The position numbers and the translations under genes are program-made. A stretch of DNA of 5,256 bases from Candidatus Cloacimonadota bacterium (GTDB lineage: Bacteria > Cloacimonadota > Cloacimonadia > Cloacimonadales > TCS61): contig JABIME010000069.1 in assembly GCA_018654125.1 (NCBI GenBank), positions 1 to 5,256 on the forward strand, in the 5' to 3' direction. How positions within the stretch are numbered: the stretch's first letter is position 1; every line of letters starts with the position of its first letter. Below, one piece after another: positions 1-5,256 of the stretch. The notes under the pieces were generated by a model, which saw only the letters and a program-made list of their open reading frames with translations, was not told the origin of the DNA and did not search any database.

Positions 1-108
1 GCTCAAGCTGTAGTATGTGCTAATTCTTTGGGAGGAGCTGTTGAACTCTCTCAAAATGATATTGATTTTATGCGTGATTTTTATTTGAATAAATATGGGC
101 AGAAGTAA
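1..108 (+). CDS. C-terminal fragment of an unidentified protein (5' end outside window)
   Basis: Frame 1 is open from the first base to a TAA at 106-108, giving 35 residues that begin AQAVVCANSLGGAVELSQND and end NKYGQK. The start lies to the left of the window. The segment has a small-residue-rich stretch (NSLGGAVEL) followed by a charged, aromatic, probably helical tail, as at the end of a soluble enzyme. I do not recognise the family, and 35 residues are too few to assign one. The stop lies one base before the ATG at 110 of the peroxidase gene, so the two are probably co-transcribed and perhaps translationally coupled. That it is coding is inferred from the open frame, the tight junction and the soluble-protein-like composition. 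Confidence 0.6.
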   Translation, partial: AQAVVCANSLGGAVELSQNDIDFMRDFYLNKYGQK

Positions 109-109
109 A

Positions 110-664
110 ATGAATAAAACAATAATGATAATTAGTCTATTGATTGTAATAGCAACCTTTCAGGCAGAGGAGCAGAGCATGAATAGCATTTATAATTTTG
201 AAATGATAAATATACAAGGTAATACACTTAAACTAAGTGAATGCGCAGGAAAAGTAATATTAATAGTTAACACAGCAAGTAAATGTGGTTTTACATATCA
301 ATATGAAGGTTTGGAGAAATTGTATAAAACATACAAAGATAGTGGTTTTGTGATTTTAGGATTTCCTGCCAACAATTTTCTTAAACAGGAGCCTGGCAAT
401 AATGAGGAGATAGCAGAATTCTGTAGTATTAATTATGGCGTTACTTTCCCAATGTTCAGCAAAATATCTGTTAAAGGTAAAGATATACATCCACTATATA
501 ATTTTCTTACATCCAAAGATACAAATCCCGAATTCGGTGGGAAGATAAGTTGGAATTTTAATAAATTTTTAATTTCAAAAGAAGGGAAAATCATAAATAG
601 ATTTGGTTCCAGAGAAAAACCAGAAAGTAAAAAGATCATAGAGGCAATCGAGGGAGAATTGTAG
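110..664 (+). CDS. Glutathione peroxidase family thiol peroxidase (Cys-type), probably exported
   Basis: Reduces hydrogen peroxide and organic hydroperoxides. Cys-type bacterial members of this family generally use thioredoxin rather than glutathione as reductant (family knowledge). Numbering from the ATG at 110 (184 aa): peroxidatic Cys59 lies in the NTASKCGFT motif, and Gln93 (in KQEPG), Trp148 and Asn149 (in SWNF) complete the catalytic tetrad. Cys105 in EFCSINYGVTFP aligns with the resolving cysteine of yeast Gpx3 and plant enzymes. The usual FPCNQF motif reads FPANNF, and there is an extra Cys45. Residues 1-19 (MNKT, then a hydrophobic run ending IATFQA) look like a signal peptide, suggesting a periplasmic or membrane-anchored enzyme. 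Three in-frame starts are possible: 95 (overlaps the upstream gene, no ribosome site), 110 (follows its stop by 1 base, weak AGAAG) and 179 (strong AGGAG, yields a 161-residue cytosolic-length enzyme). I chose 110 because it keeps the whole signal-like segment. Confidence 0.93.
   Translation: MNKTIMIISLLIVIATFQAEEQSMNSIYNFEMINIQGNTLKLSECAGKVILIVNTASKCGFTYQYEGLEKLYKTYKDSGFVILGFPANNFLKQEPGNNEEIAEFCSINYGVTFPMFSKISVKGKDIHPLYNFLTSKDTNPEFGGKISWNFNKFLISKEGKIINRFGSREKPESKKIIEAIEGEL
166..172 (+). promoter_or_regulatory. Strong internal ribosome binding site ahead of an in-frame ATG at 179
   Basis: AGAGGAG lies 6 bases before ATG 179-181, which is in frame with the peroxidase. It is the best Shine-Dalgarno match near any of that gene's starts. 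Initiation here would drop the signal-like segment and give a 161-residue enzyme, the usual size of cytosolic glutathione peroxidases. The purine run also encodes the residues AEEQS after the hydrophobic segment, so it could be coincidental. Confidence 0.45.
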
Positions 665-667
665 GTA

Positions 668-895
668 TTACTTTTCCTTGTTAACATCATTGGGTAATTG
701 CTTTTTGTTTTTTCTTGTACTAGATAGAAACCCAATTAGAATACCAAGAAGTAGGGTTATTGGAAATAATATTACAAGTGGTACAACTTCAAATTTCCAG
801 AACAGTAACTGGATTGGAACAACTTCTAAATTTTGAAAAAGAATTATTATAAATATAAGTAATATAAATAAAATCAATATTGTTTTAATTTTCAT
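668..895 (-). CDS. LapA-domain (DUF1049-like) small inner-membrane protein
   Basis: A 75-residue protein with two predicted membrane helices, about residues 4-21 and 37-57. They are joined by a short segment, NLEVVPIQLLFWKFEVVP, and followed by a basic, lysine-rich cytoplasmic tail (STRKNKKQ). The Asn-Leu-Glu plus Phe-Trp motif between the helices, and the small-residue second helix (LLLGILIGFLSS), match the LapA/YciS-type family. In E. coli the relative (LapA) works with LapB in controlling lipopolysaccharide synthesis, but many bacteria carry uncharacterised members, so that role should not be assumed here. The linker repeats EVVP at 24-27 and 36-39. ATG at 895-893 has an excellent AAGGAGA 8 bases upstream. 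The gene starts 55 bases after the lepA stop on the same strand, so it is probably the second gene of that transcript. Its stop is 3 bases from the stop of the convergent peroxidase gene. Confidence 0.8.
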   Translation of the reverse strand: MKIKTILILFILLIFIIILFQNLEVVPIQLLFWKFEVVPLVILFPITLLLGILIGFLSSTRKNKKQLPNDVNKEK

Positions 896-903
896 ATAAT
901 TTT

Positions 904-910
904 TCTCCTT
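904..910 (-). promoter_or_regulatory. Shine-Dalgarno of the LapA-domain gene
   Basis: On the minus strand AAGGAGA lies 8 bases ahead of the ATG at 895. It fixes the start of this small gene, supports its being real despite its size, and shows that this genome uses canonical Shine-Dalgarno initiation. Confidence 0.8.
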
Positions 911-950
911 TTATTCTACTTTCCGTGTTTATCCGAGAGCTGTAATAGCT

Positions 951-2774
951 TTAACTCCGATCTGCTTTTAGAACTTCGAGAAATGCTTCTTGCGGAACCT
1001 GTACAGAACCGATCTCTTTCATACGTTTCTTTCCTTCCTTCTGCTTCTCAAGTAATTTTTTCTTTCTTGTAATATCACCGCCATAACATTTGGCAGTAAC
1101 ATTCTTACGTAATGCATTGATAGTGCTTCGGGCAATTATTTTTGCGCCGATACTTGCCTGCAAAGCAACTTTAAATTGCTGTTTAGGAATAACTTCTTTA
1201 AGTTTTTCTGTTATGCTTTTTCCCCAGTTATAAGCCTTATCGGCATGACAGATAAACGACATTGCATCAACCCGCTCACTATTGATTTTCATATCTACTT
1301 TCACAACATCTGCAACTCTGAATTCTTTAAATGAATAATCTAAAGATGCATAGCCACGACTAAGAGATTTAAGCCTGTCATAAAAATCAAAAATGATCTC
1401 GATTAGTGGCATTTCGTAATGTATCGACAATCTTTTTTCATCAATATACTGCATATCTTTCTGAATACCGCGTCGTTCCTGAACTAAGTTCATAATATTC
1501 CCAACAAACTCACTTGGCACAATTACTTCAATATCCATTATTGGTTCTTCAATATTTGCGATTCCAGCGGGATCCGGCATTTCAACTGGATTATAGATCG
1601 TTTTTTGAGTCCCATTCTCTAAATTTATTAAAAATTTCACACTCGGTGTAGTAGTTATTATTAAAACATTATATTCACGAGACAATCTTTCCTTAACTAT
1701 TTCCAGATGCAGCATTCCCAAAAATCCACATCGAAATCCAAAACCTAGAGCAAGTGAACTTTCCGGCTCATATGTAAGCGATGCATCATTCAAACTCAGT
1801 TTCCCGAGTGCATCTCTAAGATTTTCATGATCATCTTTCTCAAGTGGAAACACACCACTGTAAACCATCGGTTTAGGCTCTTCAAATCCTGGCAATGCCT
1901 CTTTACAAACATCTTCAGCTGTTGTTAATGTATCGCCAACCCTTGCATCAGAAATATTCTTTATATTGGCAATAATATATCCTACTTCGCCTGTCTTAAG
2001 CCCTTTTGTTGGAATTTGCTTCAATCCCAAGTAACCAATTTCTTCAATGGCATATTCTTTATTATTAGAAAGTAATTTTATTGTATCACCTCTATTCAGT
2101 TTACCATCGAAAATTCGAACCAAAATCACAACGCCTCGATATTTATCGAAATAAGAGTCAAATATCAAGGCTTTAGTTGGTTTATTTTCATAACCAGTTG
2201 GAGGTGGAATATCTTTAATTAAACCATCAATCAGTTCTTCAACACCTATTCCGGTTTTTGCACTTATCTTATAAATATGTTCCTGCAAAACTCCAATATT
2301 TTCTACAATATCGTGTTCTGTGCCTTCCACATCAGCTTTTGGAAGATCAATTTTATTAATGACTGGAATTATCTCTAAATCATTTTCCATTGCTAGATAC
2401 ATATTGCTCATTGTTTGAGCTTCTATACCTTGAGATGCATCAACAATTAAAAGTGCTCCATCACAAGAAGCAAGACTTCGTGAAACTTCGTAGGAAAAAT
2501 CTACATGTCCGGGAGTATCAATTAGATTCAGGATATATGTTTTCCCATTTTTTTTATATTCCATACGGATCGCATGAGATTTAATTGTTATCCCACGTTC
2601 TTTTTCCAATTCCATATCATCTAATACAAGAGCATCGTGTGATCCCATATCAACAACATTTGTTACCTCTAGCATTCTATCTGCAAGAGTAGATTTACCA
2701 TGATCTATATGAGCAATAATACAAAAATTTCTTATCAGTTCCTGTTTAGCTGACACCTTTAGTTCCATCCTCAA
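951..2774 (-). CDS. lepA: Elongation factor 4 (LepA), ribosome-associated translational GTPase
   Basis: A complete 607-residue LepA, the normal length for the family. It binds the ribosome and is linked to back-translocation, rescue of stalled ribosomes and 30S biogenesis (family knowledge). GTPase motifs are intact: P-loop AHIDHGKST at 21-29, ERGIT at 59-63, DTPGH at 86-90 with the catalytic His90, NKID at 140-143 and SAKTG at 171-175. Domain II and the EF-G-like domains follow (GFRCGFLGMLHLEI is typical). The LepA-specific C-terminal domain is present, with its GGDITRKKKLLEKQKEGKKR stretch and QVPQEAFLEVLK near the end. The start is uncertain. TTG at 2774 has AGAAG 7 bases upstream. ATG at 2768, two codons later, would give 605 residues but is too far from that site, and the GAGG just before it abuts the codon. 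Either choice leaves about 10 residues more before the conserved IRNFCIIAHIDHGKST than E. coli LepA has. The gene is divergent from the ETF gene and 55 bases upstream of the LapA-domain gene. Confidence 0.97.
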   Translation of the reverse strand: MRMELKVSAKQELIRNFCIIAHIDHGKSTLADRMLEVTNVVDMGSHDALVLDDMELEKERGITIKSHAIRMEYKKNGKTYILNLIDTPGHVDFSYEVSRSLASCDGALLIVDASQGIEAQTMSNMYLAMENDLEIIPVINKIDLPKADVEGTEHDIVENIGVLQEHIYKISAKTGIGVEELIDGLIKDIPPPTGYENKPTKALIFDSYFDKYRGVVILVRIFDGKLNRGDTIKLLSNNKEYAIEEIGYLGLKQIPTKGLKTGEVGYIIANIKNISDARVGDTLTTAEDVCKEALPGFEEPKPMVYSGVFPLEKDDHENLRDALGKLSLNDASLTYEPESSLALGFGFRCGFLGMLHLEIVKERLSREYNVLIITTTPSVKFLINLENGTQKTIYNPVEMPDPAGIANIEEPIMDIEVIVPSEFVGNIMNLVQERRGIQKDMQYIDEKRLSIHYEMPLIEIIFDFYDRLKSLSRGYASLDYSFKEFRVADVVKVDMKINSERVDAMSFICHADKAYNWGKSITEKLKEVIPKQQFKVALQASIGAKIIARSTINALRKNVTAKCYGGDITRKKKLLEKQKEGKKRMKEIGSVQVPQEAFLEVLKADRS

Positions 2775-2850
2775 ATTTTAACTTCTATACAGTTCAAAAA
2801 CCTGCTGTACTGCTCTAGTGTCAATCAATTCCTACATATGCAAGACAGTA

Positions 2851-2860
2851 TTAAATTTAA
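2851..2860. promoter_or_regulatory. Perfect 10-bp AT palindrome in the divergent intergenic region
   Basis: TTAAATTTAA reads identically on both strands and lies 2 bases upstream of the candidate -35 of the ETF promoter, between lepA and etfA. It could be a small operator half-site pair or simply AT-rich upstream DNA aiding the promoter. In AT-rich DNA such a palindrome arises easily by chance. Confidence 0.25.
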
Positions 2861-2862
2861 AC

Positions 2863-2890
2863 TTGACGCCATAAGTGAAATTTTTATCTT
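2863..2890 (+). promoter_or_regulatory. Candidate sigma70-type promoter for etfA and the amidohydrolase
   Basis: TTGACG at 2863-2868 matches five of six bases of the -35 consensus. It is followed after 16 bases by TATCTT at 2885-2890, four of six of the -10 consensus. Transcription would begin near 2897, leaving a leader of about 26 bases that contains the AAAGGG ribosome site, which is a sensible arrangement. If the organism belongs to Bacteroidota, the primary promoter consensus differs and this call weakens. Confidence 0.4.
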
Positions 2891-2909
2891 TATTTTATCT
2901 AAAAAACAT

Positions 2910-2915
2910 AAAGGG
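2910..2915 (+). promoter_or_regulatory. Ribosome binding site that decides the etfA start
   Basis: AAAGGG lies 7 bases ahead of ATG 2923. The alternative in-frame GTG at 2875 has no such site and would add 16 residues before a sequence that already begins like a ferredoxin domain (MIEVIREKCVGC). Confidence 0.7.
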
Positions 2916-2922
2916 TATTTTA

Positions 2923-4101
2923 ATGATAGAAGTAATCCGTGAAAAATGTGTGGGTTGTGAGCTTTGTTTAAAAGCTTGTGTGTTCGATGCAATAGTAATA
3001 AATGATAAAATTGCTGAGATAGATTTAGATAAATGTACTCTGTGTGGAGCGTGCGTAAGTGCTTGCCCATTTGATGCAATAATAATAAGAAAATTTGGGC
3101 AAGAAGCTATTGATAGAAGCTTGTATAAAGATATTTGGGTTTTTGCTGAACAGAAAAACAATGAGATCGCTCCGGTAGTTTTTGAGTTATTAGGAAAGGG
3201 AAGCGAGCTTGCTGAACAACGTGAATGCAATTTGGTAGCTGTTCTTTTGGGTAACCAAGTTGAAGAACTTTCTAAAGAACTCATTGCTTACGGTGCTGAT
3301 AAAGTTATTTTAGTAGATGATCTAAGATTGAAAGATTTTCTAGATCTTCCATATTCTAAAGCACTCACTGAACTTGCCAAAAAATATAAACCGGAGATCA
3401 TACTTTCTGGTGCTTCTGTTATTGGACGTTCTTTCATACCAAGAGTTGCAGTGGAGTTACATACAGGCTTAACAGCAGATTGCACAGGTTTAGAGATTGA
3501 TGGAGAAACAAATAATTTAATGCAAACACGCCCTGCCTTCGGTGGAAATATTTTGGCAACTATCGTAACCCCAAACCATCTTCCGCAAATGGCAACTGTC
3601 CGTCATAAAGTTATGGATCCATTGGACAGAGATGATTCTAGAAAAGGAGAAATAATAGTTGAGAACATTGATTTTTCTGAATTAAAGGATGACACAAAGT
3701 TCTTGGAATTTGTAAAAGATGAATCTCAAATGGTAAATTTAACTGAAGCAGACCTGGTTGTTGCAGGTGGTAGAGGATTAAAAAGCAAAGAGAATTTTGC
3801 AATTATTGAAGATCTTGCAAAAACTATTGATGGCGCAATTGGTGCTTCAAGAGCTTCTGTTGATGCTGATTGGATCTCATACCCACATCAAGTAGGACAA
3901 ACCGGAAAAACTATAAAACCAAAGATTTATATAGCTGTTGGAATTTCCGGTGCAATTCAGCATCTTGCTGGAATGCAGTCATCGGATTACATTATCGCAA
4001 TAAATAAAGATCCCGATGCTCCAATTTTTAAAGTTGCTGATCTTGGATTGGTTGGAGATCTTTTTGAGATCATTCCACAAATTACAAAAAAAATGAAATA
4101 A
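2923..4101 (+). CDS. etfA: Electron transfer flavoprotein alpha subunit with N-terminal 2x[4Fe-4S] ferredoxin domain
   Basis: FAD-binding alpha subunit (FixB/EtfA) of an electron transfer flavoprotein, 392 residues from the ATG at 2923. Residues 1-55 form a bacterial-type ferredoxin: Cys9, 12, 15, 19 (CVGCELCLKAC) and Cys38, 41, 44, 48 (CTLCGACVSACP), enough for two [4Fe-4S] clusters. The ETF alpha/beta nucleotide-fold domain follows from about residue 68, with TRPAFGGN at 202-209. The C-terminal FAD domain shows GGRGL at 282-286, GASRA at 307-311, QVGQTGKT at 323-330 and the ETF alpha signature GISGAIQHLAGM from 340, then AIN at 359-361. Ferredoxin-fused EtfA proteins occur in anaerobes, for example in caffeyl-CoA reductase and lactate dehydrogenase complexes, some of which perform flavin-based electron bifurcation (established knowledge). 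Whether this one bifurcates cannot be read from alpha alone. No etfB lies beside it: upstream is divergent lepA, and downstream, after one base, comes an amidohydrolase. Confidence 0.95.
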   Translation: MIEVIREKCVGCELCLKACVFDAIVINDKIAEIDLDKCTLCGACVSACPFDAIIIRKFGQEAIDRSLYKDIWVFAEQKNNEIAPVVFELLGKGSELAEQRECNLVAVLLGNQVEELSKELIAYGADKVILVDDLRLKDFLDLPYSKALTELAKKYKPEIILSGASVIGRSFIPRVAVELHTGLTADCTGLEIDGETNNLMQTRPAFGGNILATIVTPNHLPQMATVRHKVMDPLDRDDSRKGEIIVENIDFSELKDDTKFLEFVKDESQMVNLTEADLVVAGGRGLKSKENFAIIEDLAKTIDGAIGASRASVDADWISYPHQVGQTGKTIKPKIYIAVGISGAIQHLAGMQSSDYIIAINKDPDAPIFKVADLGLVGDLFEIIPQITKKMK

Positions 4102-4102
4102 T

Positions 4103-5256
4103 ATGAATATCAAAGTTGATTCTTGTGTTTGCAATCCAGATAAAATTCTGAACAATGCAAATATAAGGATCAATAGCAAACTTCTTAAGAATAAAACATC
4201 ACAAATTGATTGTACAAATTTAATTGCCTATCCGCCATTTATAAACAGCCATGATCACCTTATAAGTAATTGGTATCCAAAAGCTGGATTCGGTAAAACG
4301 TATCCAAATGTGAATATTTGGGTTGAAGATATAAAGAAAACCGATTCATTCTTAGAAAGAAACAAAGTCTGGATAAACGATGGTTCTTTTGATCTTACAC
4401 AAACAGAGGCTAATCAGATCGTTCAATTGGGAATTTACAAAAATTTATTTTCCGGATGTGCTGTTGTACAAGATCACATTCCAAACCAGAAGCAATCTTA
4501 TTATAAAAATAATCCGATAAATGTTCTTGAAAATTTTACTCAGCATCATTCCCTTTCGATGGGAAATTGGTGGGGTGGTGGAAGTGCTGAAGAGGAATTC
4601 GCCAAAACAGATGGCAAAATCCCATTCATAACACATCTTGGTGAGGGAATTGATAAGCTCTCAGAAATGTGTTTCCCTAAATTGAAGGAGCTTAATCTAC
4701 TTCAACCGAATACACTCCTCATACATGGAATCGCTCTTTCAAAAGATCAGATAAAGGAGTGTGCTAAAGCTGGGACAACCATCTGTTGGTGTCCGGACTC
4801 AAACTATTACCTGGTTGGTGAAACTCTGGATGTTGATGCTTGTTTCGAGTATGGTGTTAATGTTGTTTTAGGAACCGACTCTACAATGTCTGGAGGAATA
4901 AATCTGTTAGAAGAGATCCGTTTTGCTCATCATAAATTCCCACATATTCCCATGAAACAAATTTATGAAATGATCTCAACTAATGCAGTTTATGCCCTCA
5001 AACTCACAGATGAATATGGAACAATTGAAGAGAATACATCTAACCTGCTTCTAATCAAAAAACATGACGAAGATCCCTTTAGGAACATACTTAAAGCTTA
5101 TATGGAAGATATTGCACTTCTTATGCATCGAGGAGTTCCAATATATGGTGATGCAAAGTTTTTGGATGAATTCAGCATTAATGAAGATAACTATTATTTC
5201 TTCGGAAAAAATAGATTTGTTTATGGTCATCCAGAAAAGATAACTAAATTTATTAA
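4103..5256 (+). CDS. Amidohydrolase-superfamily enzyme, ATZ/TRZ-like (deaminase/chlorohydrolase type), 3' end outside window
   Basis: An open frame of 384 codons from ATG 4103 to the window edge, with no stop reached. Metal-site motifs appear in the order expected for cytosine-deaminase/ATZ-TRZ type amidohydrolases: His50-Asp-His52 (FINSHDHL) at the end of strand 1, His178 with Glu181 (THLGEG), His208 (LLIHGIALS), a CPDSNYYL segment at 230-237 resembling the family's CPxSN loop, and Asp259 (VLGTDS). These residues would bind one divalent metal and activate water to hydrolyse C-N or C-Cl bonds of a ring or amidine substrate (family knowledge). The substrate is not predictable. The N-terminal sandwich domain before HxH is short, about 48 residues. 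Cysteines are frequent (8, 10 and 37 near the start; 228 and 230 in the loop). No clear ribosome site precedes it; the start falls one base after the etfA stop, so translation is probably coupled to that gene and the two share a transcript. Confidence 0.87.
   Translation, partial: MNIKVDSCVCNPDKILNNANIRINSKLLKNKTSQIDCTNLIAYPPFINSHDHLISNWYPKAGFGKTYPNVNIWVEDIKKTDSFLERNKVWINDGSFDLTQTEANQIVQLGIYKNLFSGCAVVQDHIPNQKQSYYKNNPINVLENFTQHHSLSMGNWWGGGSAEEEFAKTDGKIPFITHLGEGIDKLSEMCFPKLKELNLLQPNTLLIHGIALSKDQIKECAKAGTTICWCPDSNYYLVGETLDVDACFEYGVNVVLGTDSTMSGGINLLEEIRFAHHKFPHIPMKQIYEMISTNAVYALKLTDEYGTIEENTSNLLLIKKHDEDPFRNILKAYMEDIALLMHRGVPIYGDAKFLDEFSINEDNYYFFGKNRFVYGHPEKITKFI

Noticed and set aside
694..716. 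T-rich run (TTTTTGTTTTTTC) downstream of the peroxidase as a possible terminator
   Set aside because: No stable stem precedes it. The best pairing is about 5 bases with a loop of over 20. The run is explained by lysine codons of the LapA gene on the other strand.
433..735. 100-residue minus-strand open frame across the peroxidase and the LapA gene end
   Set aside because: It is antisense to conserved peroxidase motifs and overlaps the better-supported LapA-domain gene in another frame.
936..952. Small hairpin AGCT-GTAAT-AGCT between lepA and the LapA gene
   Set aside because: Only 4 to 6 weak pairs and no T run in the direction of transcription, so it is not a credible terminator.
2796..2824. 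lepA promoter from TTGACA (minus strand, 2824-2819)
   Set aside because: The -35 match is perfect, but the hexamers 17-18 bases downstream (GTTTTT, TTTTTG) are poor -10 elements. The nearest TATA-like sequence is far too distant.
2875..2922. In-frame GTG start at 2875 extending the ETF alpha protein by 16 residues
   Set aside because: No ribosome site precedes it and it lies inside the candidate promoter. ATG 2923 has AAAGGG 7 bases upstream and begins exactly at a typical ferredoxin N-terminus.
2390..3485. Several small open frames on the strands opposite lepA and etfA (for example 2390-2584 +, 2825-3079 -, 2895-3284 -, 3288-3485 -)
   Set aside because: They lie wholly or mostly antisense to well-supported genes, show no recognisable motifs, and their compositions look like reverse-frame translations.
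3979..4636. Minus-strand open frames antisense to the etfA end (3979-4179) and the amidohydrolase (4445-4636)
   Set aside because: The + strand frames there carry clear ETF and metal-hydrolase motifs. The opposite frames show nothing recognisable.
1..5256. CRISPR arrays, insertion sequences, tRNA/rRNA genes, prophage or toxin-antitoxin modules
   Set aside because: No regularly spaced repeats, transposase motifs, tRNA-like cloverleaf or phage-like genes were seen. The window reads as ordinary chromosomal housekeeping and metabolic genes.

Overview
The window is AT-rich, densely packed bacterial DNA. It holds five genes plus the tail of a sixth that enters from the left. Clean Shine-Dalgarno sequences precede three of the starts, and intergenic gaps are short. 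The translated proteins are ordinary for bacteria. The ferredoxin-fused ETF alpha subunit points to an organism with anaerobic or facultatively anaerobic energy metabolism. The style of the proteins would fit the FCB group (Cloacimonadota or Ignavibacteria-like), but that is an impression, not something the sequence proves.

Layout. (1) Bases 1-108, + strand: C-terminal tail of an unidentified protein. (2) About 110-664, + strand, directly behind it: a thiol (Cys-type) glutathione peroxidase with a probable signal peptide and a second, better-supported internal start at 179. (3) 668-895, - strand: a 75-residue LapA/DUF1049-type two-helix membrane protein, convergent with the peroxidase and 3 bases from its stop. 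(4) 951-2774, - strand: full-length lepA (elongation factor 4), upstream of the LapA gene in the same direction and probably co-transcribed. (5) 2775-2922: divergent intergenic region with a candidate sigma70-type promoter and a 10-bp palindrome ahead of the + strand genes. (6) 2923-4101, + strand: ETF alpha subunit with an N-terminal 2x[4Fe-4S] ferredoxin domain. (7) 4103 to the window end, + strand: an amidohydrolase of the ATZ/TRZ-like metal-dependent group, one base after the etfA stop and running off the right edge.

Functionally there are three blocks: peroxide defence on the left, a translation factor with a small membrane protein in the middle, and a redox/hydrolase pair on the right. 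The right-hand pair is the most interesting part. An ETF alpha subunit normally works as a heterodimer with EtfB, usually encoded next to it. Here one side is a divergent lepA and the other a tightly coupled amidohydrolase. I found no CRISPR array, insertion sequence, tRNA or rRNA, and no gene-free stretch longer than 300 bases.
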